The notes under the pieces: generated by a model
Told to the model about the DNA's origin: nothing
The model's database searches: none
The model's input: the letters and a program-made list of their open reading frames with translations, nothing else
From: Flagellimonas marinaquae
GTDB lineage: Bacteria > Bacteroidota > Bacteroidia > Flavobacteriales > Flavobacteriaceae
DNA: 64,000 nucleotides
Assembly: GCF_003992675.1 (NCBI RefSeq)
Contig: NZ_RZMZ01000015.1
Span: 434,001 to 498,000, forward strand
Direction of reading: 5' to 3'
Shown: positions 8,148 to 16,804 of the stretch, piece after piece
Numbering within the stretch: position 1 is the first letter of the stretch
Layout of the letters: every line of letters begins with the position of its first letter
Translations under genes and position numbers: made by a program

Positions 8148-9467
8148 TTATGAATCCAACTCTTCCAAATCGTCTTCATGGGCCCTTTTTAAAATAGGTT
8201 CAGGAAGGGATTTTTTGGCCTTGGCCCCCATTTTCTTCAACTTTTCTATGGTGGTTACGATATTGCCGCGCCCTTCGACCAATTTGTTCATGGCGCCGCG
8301 ATATTCACTTTTCGCCTCATCCATCTTTTTTCCAACTTTGGTCAAATCGCTTACAAATCCTTCAAATTTATCGTATAGCGCACCAGCTTGTCGTGCAATC
8401 TCAATGGCGTTGCGTTGTTGCTTTTCATTGCTCCACATCGAATCTATCGTTCGCAGCGTAGCCAATAGGGTCGATGGTGTAACGATAACAATATTTTGTT
8501 CGAACGCTTTGTTGTATAGGGAGTTGTCTTCGTTGATGGCAATGGCAAAAGCAGGCTCTATAGGTACAAACATCAGCACAAAATCAGGACTCTCCATTTC
8601 GTATAGGTCTTCGTACTTTTTTGAGGAGAGTTGTTCCACATGCCTTCGTAAGGAGTTGATGTGGTCTTTCAAAAACTTTGGTCTGTCTTCTTCTTCCGCG
8701 TTGGTGAATCGTTCGTAATCCGTTAACGAAACCTTGGAATCCACCACCATTTTTTTACCATCGGGCAGGTGGATGATTACGTCGGGCATCACCCGACTCC
8801 CATCTTCGCGTTGGAAGCTTTGCTGAACGCTGTACTCCCTGTCTTTTTCCAATCCAGATTTTTCCAAAACCCGTTCCAAGACCAATTCGCCCCAGTTCCC
8901 TTGCATTTTGCTATCGCCCTTCAGAGCTTTGGTCAAGTTTTCAGCTTCTTGGGTGATTTTTAGGTTTTGTTGTTGCAGGCTTTCCAACTGTTGTTTCAGC
9001 GAAGAGTTGATGCTGATATTTTCCTTTTGCGATTTTTCAACTTTTTCCTCGAACTCCTTAATTTTTTTATTGAGGGGCGTCAGGATGTTTTCAATATTCT
9101 CTTTGTTGCTTTTGGTAAATTTTTCGCTTTTCTCGTCGAGAATCTTGTTGGCCAGGTTTTCAAACTCCTTGGTGAACTTTTCCTGTAGTTTTTCTAGTTC
9201 TTGTTTTTGTTCGAACAGTTTTTCTTCCAGATGTCCTGATTTAGACTCTTCTTTGGCCAAAGCAATCTCAAGCTCAGATTTTTTGGTTTGAATCTTCTCT
9301 ATCTCCTCTTTTAAAGAAAATTCTACTTTCTTAAATTCTCTTTCCTTGCTTTCCCAAAAAGTTTCATTCGCTTTGGTTTTTAACTTTCGAATATGCCATC
9401 CGATAATTAATCCAATGGCCAATGTAATGATGAAGCCTAAAATGATATAGATAAGTTCTGCACCCAT
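8148..9467 (-). CDS. rmuC: DNA recombination protein RmuC
   Basis: RmuC family protein; in E. coli it limits inversions at short inverted repeats and carries a nuclease-like core. The chosen ATG at 9465-9467 gives 439 residues beginning MGAELIYIILGFIITLAIGL, a single membrane helix. An upstream start at 9539 would add 24 unlikely residues. Residues about 30-190 form a long coiled coil rich in K and E. The RmuC domain follows with MQGNWGELVLERVLEKSGL, MPDVIIHLPDGKKMVVDSKV and the VPIEPAFAIAI segment. The gene stands beside a large nested palindrome at 9559-9661, a possible type of substrate, but that link is only suggestive. Confidence 0.95.
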   Translation of the reverse strand: MGAELIYIILGFIITLAIGLIIGWHIRKLKTKANETFWESKEREFKKVEFSLKEEIEKIQTKKSELEIALAKEESKSGHLEEKLFEQKQELEKLQEKFTKEFENLANKILDEKSEKFTKSNKENIENILTPLNKKIKEFEEKVEKSQKENISINSSLKQQLESLQQQNLKITQEAENLTKALKGDSKMQGNWGELVLERVLEKSGLEKDREYSVQQSFQREDGSRVMPDVIIHLPDGKKMVVDSKVSLTDYERFTNAEEEDRPKFLKDHINSLRRHVEQLSSKKYEDLYEMESPDFVLMFVPIEPAFAIAINEDNSLYNKAFEQNIVIVTPSTLLATLRTIDSMWSNEKQQRNAIEIARQAGALYDKFEGFVSDLTKVGKKMDEAKSEYRGAMNKLVEGRGNIVTTIEKLKKMGAKAKKSLPEPILKRAHEDDLEELDS

Positions 9468-9558
9468 TAAAAAAATTCTGAAGGATAAAGATAACAGATT
9501 ACAAAGATAATATGTCATTCTGCGAAAGCAGAAATCCATAAAATGAATGTTGAAATTT

Positions 9559-9661
9559 GTCAGTTCGAGTGTTTTTGGAAAAAACGTATCGAGAACTTAA
9601 ATTTCAAATCCAAAAACTAATTCTCGATACAAAATTCCCTTGGAATTTCACTCGAATTGAC
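9559..9661. repeat. nested inverted repeat (large copy of the flavobacterial palindrome)
   Basis: Outer arms GTCAGTTCGAGTG (9559-9571) and CACTCGAATTGAC (9649-9661) pair over 13 positions with one G-T. Inner arms GTATCGAGAA (9586-9595) and TTCTCGATAC (9621-9630) are perfect. Two further perfect pairings are GTTTTTGG (9571-9578) with CCAAAAAC (9610-9617), which crosses the inner stem, and AAATTCC/GGAATTT near 9632-9648. It fills the gap between rmuC and the btuD-like gene. Confidence 0.85.
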
Positions 9662-9709
9662 AGTTTTTGATAAAATGAACTTTTTAGACATAACAACTAT
9701 TGGCAATCT

Positions 9710-10489
9710 CTATTTTGAAACCTTAAACGAACCCGTTTTAGCATCAAACTGTACCATTTCCGAAGGAAACAATCGATCAAAGTGTTTTTGCTCGATAAGT
9801 TCGCACGGGTCTCCGAAGGGATGCTCCTTTCCGTCCAAAATTAGGATTCGGTCACATAGCTGTATGGCCAGGTCGATTTCGTGGGTGGTAAACAGAATGG
9901 TTTTTTGACGTTCATGTGCCAATCGTTGCAGCATTTTTAAGATCTGTACCTTGTGATAAAGGTCCAGATGTGTAGTGGGTTCATCCAACAAGATTAAAGA
10001 AGTATCCTGTGCCATGGCCCTTGCCACCAATACTCGCTGTAGTTGACCATCACTAAGTTCGTGGCATTTACTGTTCCGAAGTTCGTTCAACAAAAAAGCA
10101 TCCAAACTAGCCTCTATCTGTTGTTTGTCGGTTTGCGTCAATGTTCCCAACCAATTGGTGTAGGGTTGTCTTCCCAAAGCAATCAATTCCTGTACCGTAA
10201 GGTTTTTGGAAGCAGGTTGTTCCGTCAGCACCACGCTAAGTACTTTGGATAGCGCGTTGGAGCCATATTTTTCCAAGGATTGGCCATTCAACGAAATAGC
10301 TCCACCAAGTTTGGGTTGAAACCTCCCCAAGGTGCGTAGCAATGTTGATTTTCCGATGCCATTGATGCCGACAACTCCACACAACATTCCAGCTTCCAAA
10401 TCGAAATCGATATTATTGGCCACACTTTTGTTCCCGTACCCGATGGACAGGTTGGCAATGGACAGTATGTTTTTCTCCGTTTTTGCCAT
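9710..10489 (-). CDS. btuD: ABC transporter ATP-binding protein, vitamin B12 / siderophore type
   Basis: ATPase subunit that powers uptake across the inner membrane (FecE/BtuD class). Walker A is GINGIGKST at residues 41-49. The signature motif is degenerate at one position, LSDGQLQRV near 145-153. Walker B is ILLDEP near 166-171, followed by the D-loop and the switch His in LFTTHEID. The start overlaps the permease stop by one base (TGATG), showing translational coupling. The B12 assignment rests on the divergent cobalamin riboswitch and BtuB-like receptor next door, since the sequence alone would also fit ferric siderophore systems. Confidence 0.92.
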   Translation of the reverse strand: MAKTEKNILSIANLSIGYGNKSVANNIDFDLEAGMLCGVVGINGIGKSTLLRTLGRFQPKLGGAISLNGQSLEKYGSNALSKVLSVVLTEQPASKNLTVQELIALGRQPYTNWLGTLTQTDKQQIEASLDAFLLNELRNSKCHELSDGQLQRVLVARAMAQDTSLILLDEPTTHLDLYHKVQILKMLQRLAHERQKTILFTTHEIDLAIQLCDRILILDGKEHPFGDPCELIEQKHFDRLFPSEMVQFDAKTGSFKVSK

Positions 10490-11520
10490 CAGAACATCAT
10501 TTTACGTTTACGTACCAATAGCCATATAACGACGGGAGCCCCGACCAAGGAGGTAATGGCATTGATGGGCAACACGCTGGCGGAATTGGGCAGTTGGGCC
10601 AGCGTATCGCAAAGCAGCATTAAAATTGCACCATATAGCATCACAGCGGGAATCAACACTTTGTGTTCCATGGTATCAAAGATTTGACGGGTAAGATGGG
10701 GCACCGCCAAACCCACAAAAGCAATGGGTCCGGCAAAGGCGGTAATGCCACCTGCCAATACTCCCGTGGCAATGATGATGATCAATCGGGATTTCTTCAA
10801 GGACACGCCCAGACTTTGTGCGTAATGCTCGCCCAGAAGAAAGGCATTCAATGATTTTATGGAAGTGATGCTCAGCAAAACACCCAAAAGGACAATGCCC
10901 CCCAATAACAGCAGTTGATTTATCGATAGATTGCCTACACTTCCAAACGACCAAAATATGAAGCGCTGTAGGTTTTCGGCACTTGAAAAATAGGCCAATA
11001 CGCTTACAATGGCCGAGGTAATGCTGCCGAACATCAAACCGATGATCAATAACGCCATGGTGTCCTTTACGCGCTGTGCCACAACCATCACCACTAAAAG
11101 CACCAAAAAACTACCGATACTTGCTGCAATGGCCAAGGTAACATCGCCCAAAAATCCAAAAGCGGTGTAGCCAGCCAACAAAGAGGTGCCCATCAGCAAC
11201 AAAGCTGCGCCCAAACTGGCCCCTGAACTGATTCCCAAGACAAAAGGCCCTGCCAACGGATTTCTGAACAAGGTCTGCATCAAAAGTCCGCTCAACGACA
11301 GTCCCGCACCAACAAAGATGGAGGTAAAGGCCTTTGGTACGCGATATTCCCAAACAATATAGCCCCAAGAAGCAATCTCAGGTGTTGTACCTCCTAAAAG
11401 GGAAAGCACATCGGAAAACGGAATGCTCACCGAACCCGAACTGATGTTCAATAGCAAAGAGCACAGCAACGCCAAGACCAAAAGCACAAAGGATAACCGA
11501 TATGTTCGGGAGGCTAGCAT
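10489..11520 (-). CDS. btuC: FecCD/BtuC family ABC transporter permease
   Basis: Integral inner-membrane subunit of a binding-protein-dependent importer for cobalamin or iron chelates. The 343 residues hold about ten hydrophobic helices and the family landmarks RVPKAFTSIFVGAGLSLSG near 60-78, NPLAGPFVLGISSGASLGAA near 87-106, and GPIAFVGLAVPHLTRQIF in the coupling region near 265-282. It lies immediately after the substrate-binding protein gene, whose stop is at 11521, and overlaps the ATPase gene by one base. Context argues for cobalamin (BtuC). Confidence 0.93.
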   Translation of the reverse strand: MLASRTYRLSFVLLVLALLCSLLLNISSGSVSIPFSDVLSLLGGTTPEIASWGYIVWEYRVPKAFTSIFVGAGLSLSGLLMQTLFRNPLAGPFVLGISSGASLGAALLLMGTSLLAGYTAFGFLGDVTLAIAASIGSFLVLLVVMVVAQRVKDTMALLIIGLMFGSITSAIVSVLAYFSSAENLQRFIFWSFGSVGNLSINQLLLLGGIVLLGVLLSITSIKSLNAFLLGEHYAQSLGVSLKKSRLIIIIATGVLAGGITAFAGPIAFVGLAVPHLTRQIFDTMEHKVLIPAVMLYGAILMLLCDTLAQLPNSASVLPINAITSLVGAPVVIWLLVRKRKMMF

Positions 11521-12672
11521 TTAGCGTAAGGGTTTGATGAATTTTAGTTGATGCCCCGGCAATAGCTCTGGATGCAATATTTTGATAAGGTCTTTGAGTA
11601 CGATATCAGGGTGTTGTGGAGCGGTTTCATAAAAAATGAGCCCACCTTTTTCTCCTTTGTCAATGGCATTGGAATACACCTTTTTGTTTGTAAACGCCTC
11701 AAATTCCCGATGATGGGTATTGGCTTGGGCCAATTCGGTATATGTGGTCTGTGCGGAAGGATTGAACCAAAATTCTGCATTCTGTGCCTTGGCCAAAACA
11801 GTTTCTAGGCTCAGCCCAATGCTTCCTGTTTCAGGGGTGTTGGCCCACAAATAATCGGCATTGGCATCTTCCAGAAATTGTGCCATCCAACTTTTTCCAC
11901 CTGCTACGTACCACACATCTTTGTATAATCCGCCCGTTAACACCGTGGGTTTTGAGGTGGCTTTTTGTGCAAGGTTCTTTGCTTGGTCGTAGGAAGCTTC
12001 AATTTTTGTAAAAATACTATCTCCCAAAGCTTCTTTTTGAAAGAAGGGGGCAAAGAATTTTATCCATTCTGCTTTGCCCAACGGACTGTGTTCTACCCAA
12101 TCTCCATTGTACACTACTGGAATACCCGCCCGGCGCATCATATCGTAGGCATTGTTATCCTCATTGATGCTAAAACCAACAATAAGCTCGGGATTCAGTT
12201 CGAGCACCATTTCGGTATTGAGCCGATCATTCATTCCCAAATCCTTGATTGCTCCCTTTTGCACGAGTTCCCTCGCTGCTGGGGACGAAATGTAATCGGT
12301 GTTTGGAAAGCCCACAATGGAATTTAGCTCTCCCAGTTGGATGATGGGTTCCACATGCGTGGTGGAGGTCAGCACTATATTTTCAACAGGCGTTCCAATG
12401 ATGGCATCGTAGGCATCACGAGGAAAAGTCATTACCGCGAGTTTTTCCTTTGGAACTAAAGCGTAGGTAAAACTTTTTGCCCCAGGCCATGCTGCACTAA
12501 CTTCAATCAGTGTGATGTCTCCCTCTTTGGTAACGGTAAAACCTTTGGCGTGGCTTATGGATGATGGCACTGTTTCAATTTGATGGAGCTGTGCTTTTTC
12601 TTTCTGTTTGCACCCTATCAATACCAACAATACGAATCCCAAGACTGGAAGTGACCACTGTTTTTTTGCCAT
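11521..12672 (-). CDS. btuF: ABC transporter substrate-binding lipoprotein (BtuF-like)
   Basis: Periplasmic substrate-binding protein that would deliver cobalamin to BtuCD. The N-terminus is a lipoprotein signal (LPVLGFVLLVLIGC, lipobox LIGC, Cys about residue 21). The class III binding-protein fold is visible in VENIVLTSTTHVEPIIQLGELNSIVGFP, LELNPELIVGFS, RRAGIPVVYNGDW and TKPTVLTGGLYKDVWYVAGGKSW. The 383-residue length is somewhat longer than E. coli BtuF, as is usual in Bacteroidota. It is first of a three-gene minus-strand operon. A TACTTTTG box at 12677-12684 ends only four bases before the ATG, so a leaderless transcript is possible. Confidence 0.9.
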   Translation of the reverse strand: MAKKQWSLPVLGFVLLVLIGCKQKEKAQLHQIETVPSSISHAKGFTVTKEGDITLIEVSAAWPGAKSFTYALVPKEKLAVMTFPRDAYDAIIGTPVENIVLTSTTHVEPIIQLGELNSIVGFPNTDYISSPAARELVQKGAIKDLGMNDRLNTEMVLELNPELIVGFSINEDNNAYDMMRRAGIPVVYNGDWVEHSPLGKAEWIKFFAPFFQKEALGDSIFTKIEASYDQAKNLAQKATSKPTVLTGGLYKDVWYVAGGKSWMAQFLEDANADYLWANTPETGSIGLSLETVLAKAQNAEFWFNPSAQTTYTELAQANTHHREFEAFTNKKVYSNAIDKGEKGGLIFYETAPQHPDIVLKDLIKILHPELLPGHQLKFIKPLR

Positions 12673-12736
12673 GGGTCAAAAGTAAGATTATTTGCGTATT
12701 TCTTGAGTGGGTCGCAAGTAATGATTCGTTTCAAAT

Positions 12737-12760
12737 TTGTCATTTCGAGCGCAGTCGAGA
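12737..12760. repeat. single arm of the dispersed flavobacterial palindrome
   Basis: TTGTCATTTCGAGCGCAGTCGAGA lies at 12737-12760 between the btuF-like gene and the riboswitch. It is the closest copy in the window to the apparent consensus of this family (compare the right arm of 51471-51490). A short ATCTCG at 12767-12772 could close a small hairpin with CGAGA. Confidence 0.7.
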
Positions 12761-12905
12761 CATTTCATCTCGTTTATAGCCATCTCTATTAACAGGAATT
12801 ACACGGATTTCCTCAAAGATATGCGGTAACAGGTGTGTCCATCAGATACTTCTACTGCGGGGGAATAACAACATATGCCAGGCGGTAAAAATCATTGTAA
12901 AGATT

Positions 12906-12938
12906 TTGATAAAAGATTAAACGGAATGACTAGCTTTG
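12906..12938 (+). promoter_or_regulatory. candidate promoter of the riboswitch-btuB transcript
   Basis: A TTG at 12906-12908 and TAGCTTTG at 12931-12938 fit the Bacteroidota -33/-7 pattern (TTG and TAnnTTTG), though the spacing of 22 is a little long. The predicted start would fall near 12942-12945, just before the first riboswitch helix at 12951. Confidence 0.5.
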
Positions 12939-12950
12939 GTCTTGAATTTT

Positions 12951-13150
12951 GGTTCGCACGGATGTTTCCGTGGGATTAAAAGGGAATCCGGTGCAAAACC
13001 GGAGCTGTTCCCGCAACTGTAAGCTGTACCGAATCGGCACTGATGTTTTTGAGCATCAGTACGTAGTAGGTGATTGTCTCAACTTCAAAGCCACTGCCCG
13101 ACTGGGTGGGAAGGTAGACGACAATACGCAAGCCAGGAGACCTGCCAAAT
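12951..13150 (+). ncRNA. cobalamin riboswitch
   Basis: Leader RNA that binds a cobalamin and represses the downstream receptor gene. The hallmark segments occur in order: GGTTCGCACGGATGTTTCCG for the first helix region, GGGAATCCGGTGCAAAACCG at 12983-13002, GAGCTGTTCCCGCAACTGTA (13002-13021), the strong hairpin CACTGATG/CATCAGTA around 13039-13062, the CCACTGCCCGACTGGGTGGGAAGG junction, and the B12 box AGCCAGGAGACCTGCC at 13131-13146. It lies 83 bp before the BtuB-like gene on the same strand. Whether it prefers adenosyl- or hydroxocobalamin is not decided here. Confidence 0.97.
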
Positions 13151-13232
13151 TCAAACAAACAATGTTAAACTTTCGGGATAAAAGTTTACGTATGCATCAC
13201 ATACTATTCTCCCGTTTATTCAATTAAACGAA

Positions 13233-15095
13233 ATGAAAAAAAATCATTTATGGTTGATTACCGCCTTGTTGGCGGGTAAGGGGGTCTTTGCGCAAAATGT
13301 GCCGCAAGATTCACTTAAAGTGCAGGAACTGGACGAGGTTGTTGTCAGCGATTCAAAATTTGAGCTGAAACGAGAAAACTCTGGTAAAACGGTGATTAAG
13401 ATTACCACAGAGGAACTGCAACGGAACCAAGGCAGGACCGTAGCGGAAATCATCAACACCAAAAGCGGTATCGAAATTGCGGGCAGCCGTGGTAGGGATG
13501 GTGTCGTGCTTGGGGCGTTTGCCCGTGGCGGACGTGGCCGCCAAGTACTGATTGTTATTGATGGGGTTCGGGTGTCGGACCCTTCCACATTTTCGGCAGA
13601 GTACGACCTTCGTTTGCTTTCGCCTAACACCATTGAGTCCATCGAAATTATTAAAGGGGCGGCCAGTACACTTTATGGAACCAACGCCGCAACAGCCGTT
13701 ATCAACATTACGACAAAGAAGAGTTCCGAGAGGGAAGTGGCTGGTAATTTTGAAACCAGTATTGGGACCAATCAAACTGCCGATGACCAGAGTTACGACT
13801 TGGGAAGCATCCAAAATTCGGCCAGTGTAAACGGTACGTTGGGCAAGTTTAATTACGGGGTCGATTTTTCCAACAGGTACAAAAGCGGAATGTCCGCAGC
13901 GGTCACCCCACAGAACGAAGAGGATATTTTTTCCCATTTCAGCACCAATGTGCGGTTAGGATATCAGTTTTCGGAACAATTTGAGCTTCAGGTGTATGGA
14001 AACCAGACCAAGTTTAAAAATGAATATGACGCCAGCATGATGGATGCCCCAAATTTGGGCGAGAACGAACAACAACGGGTTGGACTATCCTCGGAATATA
14101 GCTATGGCAAAGGTTCTGTACACCTAAATGCGGCCTACTCGGATTATGAATCCATAGCCAACGACACCTTTGGTGAGAGTACCACGGAGGGCAATAACTG
14201 GGTGCTTGATCTGTACCATAGATATGTGTTCGGGGAGCAATTCCATACCATTTTAGGGGTGAACTACATCAAGGATGAGGCAAGGTTCACGCAGGAGGTT
14301 GATTTTACCATTGTGGACCCTTACGCCAATGTTGTGTATGTTTCGGATTTTGGTCTGAATTTGAATGCGGGTGCTCGGCTCAATAATCATTCGGAATACG
14401 GAAACCACTTTGTATATAATGTGAATCCTTCGTTCGTTTTTGATACTGAAAATGGCTATGTGAAATTATTGGGTTCATATGCCACCTCTTATATCACGCC
14501 TAATTTAACCCAATTGTTCGGCGCCTTTGGCGGAAATCCCAATTTGGAACCTGAAGAAAACACCACCATTGAGGGTGGAGTGGAGTTGAAATTGGACAAC
14601 ACGTTCAGAATCAGCACCCTTTATTTTGATAGGAATGAAACCAATGCGATTGGTTTTGATGCTAATTTCACAAGCATTAATGTGGCGGATGAGATCGATG
14701 CCAATGGAGTAGAGGTAGAAGCCACATGGTTGCCATGGAACAATGTTAGCGTCAATGCGAATTATACGTTCACGGAACGCAAAGGCGATAACGCCATCCG
14801 TATCCCGAAACACAAGGCGAACCTATCGCTTTGGTACCAGTTTTCCGAAAGTACCAACGCATCATTGGATTATGCTTATACCGGCGAACGTTTTGACACC
14901 GATTTTAATACCTTTTCGGATATCGCTTTGGAACCATTTTCCTTGCTAAACTTTGCCATCCGGCATGAGTTGATCAAAAACAAGTTAAACGTATTCCTGA
15001 ATGCGGATAATTTGCTGAACGAGGATTATAGGGAATTGCTAGGATTTACCACAAGGGGACGCAACTTTAGATTGGGCTTCAGTCTCAACCTTTAA
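13233..15095 (+). CDS. btuB: TonB-dependent receptor, cobalamin (BtuB-like)
   Basis: Outer-membrane beta-barrel for energised uptake, expected to carry cobalamin because a cobalamin riboswitch forms its leader. Signal peptide MKKNHLWLITALLAGKGVFAQ precedes a short TonB-box region. The plug domain covers about residues 40-150, with EELQRNQGRTVAEIINTKSG, GGRGRQVLIVIDGVRVSDP and IESIEIIKGAASTLYGTNA. The 620 residues end in a C-terminal strand finishing in aromatic/hydrophobic residues (FRLGFSLNL), as needed for barrel assembly. Size and plug match BtuB rather than the larger SusC type. A GC-rich bidirectional terminator follows directly. Confidence 0.94.
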   Translation: MKKNHLWLITALLAGKGVFAQNVPQDSLKVQELDEVVVSDSKFELKRENSGKTVIKITTEELQRNQGRTVAEIINTKSGIEIAGSRGRDGVVLGAFARGGRGRQVLIVIDGVRVSDPSTFSAEYDLRLLSPNTIESIEIIKGAASTLYGTNAATAVINITTKKSSEREVAGNFETSIGTNQTADDQSYDLGSIQNSASVNGTLGKFNYGVDFSNRYKSGMSAAVTPQNEEDIFSHFSTNVRLGYQFSEQFELQVYGNQTKFKNEYDASMMDAPNLGENEQQRVGLSSEYSYGKGSVHLNAAYSDYESIANDTFGESTTEGNNWVLDLYHRYVFGEQFHTILGVNYIKDEARFTQEVDFTIVDPYANVVYVSDFGLNLNAGARLNNHSEYGNHFVYNVNPSFVFDTENGYVKLLGSYATSYITPNLTQLFGAFGGNPNLEPEENTTIEGGVELKLDNTFRISTLYFDRNETNAIGFDANFTSINVADEIDANGVEVEATWLPWNNVSVNANYTFTERKGDNAIRIPKHKANLSLWYQFSESTNASLDYAYTGERFDTDFNTFSDIALEPFSLLNFAIRHELIKNKLNVFLNADNLLNEDYRELLGFTTRGRNFRLGFSLNL

Positions 15096-15102
15096 AAAAG
15101 AA

Positions 15103-15127
15103 AGCGGCCAGATGGCCGCTTTTTTTA
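15103..15127. terminator. bidirectional intrinsic terminator between btuB and the S41 gene
   Basis: Stem AGCGGCCA (15103-15110), loop GA, TGGCCGCT (15113-15120), followed by seven T on the plus strand. On the minus strand the same stem is followed by TTTCTTTTTT. It serves both convergent genes and overlaps the S41 stop codon region. Confidence 0.93.
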
Positions 15128-16591
15128 TTTGTTCAATTGCAAAGGTTTTTCCAAGTACATATGGTCCCTTACAGGTGTATGGATTCTTGAGGTGGTAAAG
15201 GCATCCGCAGGCATCTCCACTGTGAAGTCCATTTTGGTAATCCCTGGAGCAATCTCTTCCAGCGCACGAGCAAGCAATGGCTCGGATACTTCACCCAAGG
15301 TCCCAAGATTGGTCAAATCTTCACTGATGGCAATATCGGGAACCAAACCGCTGGTGTAATCGGAAAAGCCAGCTGCATTTTCATTTCTACCCACCAAAGG
15401 CTGTAATCCCCAGCTGTTTTGAGGATTGATATTACCTTCTCGATCACTGTTGTAGACAAAGGAATTACCAGGGTCGTCCACCAAGGTAATGGAAAATTCA
15501 TTTTTTCCACTAGTGGTCTCACCAATATGGATGACATCTATATAAGGTGCAAGTCCATTCATCACCAATTCACTGGCAGAGGCAGAACTCTCGGTAGCTA
15601 TGACAAAAACTCTACTTAAATTCAAAGAATTAATAGGGCTGCTTCCTGTGGAATTGGCGAAGTAGTCGGTTAGAAAGTCATCCGACAACTGCGCCTGTAT
15701 CTTATCGTTCCAACGTTGTCTAATGTACACGTCGCTGGTATTGGTACCATAAATCATACTTGCCAATAGGCGAGAAGTATTCACGGAGCCTCCTGGATTA
15801 TACCTTACGTCCAACACCAGTTCTGTGGCACCCTCGGCCTTAAAGGTGGCAAACGCATCGTTCAAATCCTCATTAAAACTGCCCAAAAAGCGATTGTACA
15901 TCAAATAGGCCACTTTGGTGCCGTTTACATCCAAAGTTTTGGCCACAAGAATGGGGTCTTCCACTTGGTTTTCGATTTTGGTCAAGGTCACCTCTTTGGC
16001 ACTATCGGATATGGCCCCATTGGAAACCGTGGCCATACCGAGAGTATAGGTGCTGTTGTCCCCAAATAAGAGTTCTCTGTAATTTCCTGTCGTAAGTTGT
16101 ACTCCATCCACACGGGTAAAGAACTCCCCTCGTGAAATATTTTTGGTAGATGCATCAGAATCGGGCCAAATATATTGTACAAAACCAAAAACATTATTGG
16201 TGTCACCGATAAGTCCCAATCCAAATTCCACCCCATTACTTTGAGAGATACCAGAAAGGCTGCTCACCAACTCTTCGTAATTTTCATTCTCAAAGCTGAA
16301 TCGGTCTTCTTCAAAAAGCAATGTCTCTAAAAAGAAGCTTTCAGGGTCGGTAAACGATTCCAAAAAAGCCGTGTACTCTGCATCGGTAGCAAATCGGTCA
16401 TCGGCGAGGTCGGCGACATCGCCCTGCCAAAAATACCAGAGGTTCATGGCTTGCCACATAAAATCTTGTGCAATTACATTCGCACTGGGGTCGGGATTTG
16501 GGGTAGGACCGTTTTGGATACCATCATCATCACTGTTACAGGATAAAAAAAACAAAGACACCCCTAAAAACAGGAAGAAATACTTTTTCAT
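15125..16591 (-). CDS. S41 family C-terminal processing-type peptidase, lipoprotein
   Basis: Exported serine protease of the tail-specific (CtpA/Prc) family. The lipoprotein signal is MKKYFFLFLGVSLFFLSC, with the lipid-bearing Cys at residue 18 followed by an NSDDDG spacer. A PDZ-like region lies near residues 120-200. The peptidase core contains ELVLDVRYNPGGSVNTSRLL, the nucleophile region VFVIATESSASASELVMNGL (Ser in SASASE) and the general-base Lys in GETTSGKNEF. The 488 residues end with a short extension after the core. It is divergent from the ECF sigma operon and may act in envelope proteolysis; a regulatory link is not shown. Confidence 0.92.
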   Translation of the reverse strand: MKKYFFLFLGVSLFFLSCNSDDDGIQNGPTPNPDPSANVIAQDFMWQAMNLWYFWQGDVADLADDRFATDAEYTAFLESFTDPESFFLETLLFEEDRFSFENENYEELVSSLSGISQSNGVEFGLGLIGDTNNVFGFVQYIWPDSDASTKNISRGEFFTRVDGVQLTTGNYRELLFGDNSTYTLGMATVSNGAISDSAKEVTLTKIENQVEDPILVAKTLDVNGTKVAYLMYNRFLGSFNEDLNDAFATFKAEGATELVLDVRYNPGGSVNTSRLLASMIYGTNTSDVYIRQRWNDKIQAQLSDDFLTDYFANSTGSSPINSLNLSRVFVIATESSASASELVMNGLAPYIDVIHIGETTSGKNEFSITLVDDPGNSFVYNSDREGNINPQNSWGLQPLVGRNENAAGFSDYTSGLVPDIAISEDLTNLGTLGEVSEPLLARALEEIAPGITKMDFTVEMPADAFTTSRIHTPVRDHMYLEKPLQLNK

Positions 16592-16609
16592 AATTCAATT
16601 TTTAGTGAA

Positions 16610-16682
16610 TTTACTCAAATTTTGTTCCAAATCTATCAGATGTAAAGGTTGATTTGAGTAAAATTACATGGTCTACCATGTA
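16610..16682. repeat. inverted repeat and short palindrome between the S41 and sigma genes
   Basis: TTTACTCAAAT (16610-16620) and ATTTGAGTAAA (16652-16662) are perfect 11 bp arms. They are followed at once by the palindrome TACATGG-TCTA-CCATGTA (16665-16682). The block lies in the divergent gap upstream of both genes and could be an operator, but no regulator can be named. Confidence 0.55.
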
Positions 16683-16729
16683 GAATTTCCCTGCAAAATA
16701 GGCTTATAACGGCATATTTCAAATTTTTT

Positions 16730-16754
16730 GTAACAAATTTCGATATGTGTCGTC
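16730..16754 (+). promoter_or_regulatory. candidate ECF-type promoter before the sigma operon
   Basis: GTAAC at 16730-16734, a 16-base spacer, and CGTC at 16751-16754 form the -35/-10 pattern typical of ECF sigma factors (AAC and CGTC cores). It is 50 bp before the sigma gene, which suggests autoregulation. This is inferred from pattern only. Confidence 0.6.
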
Positions 16755-16804
16755 GTGATAGTGTAGGTCGATAAGAAAGACATAAAAACAACGAAGACAA
16801 CCAA

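Noticed and set aside
7960..8718. 252-residue plus-strand ORF
   Set aside because: Spans two real minus-strand genes (the small membrane protein and rmuC), Ser-rich translation of an antisense frame.
12949..13227. 92-residue plus-strand ORF
   Set aside because: It is the cobalamin riboswitch RNA read as protein.
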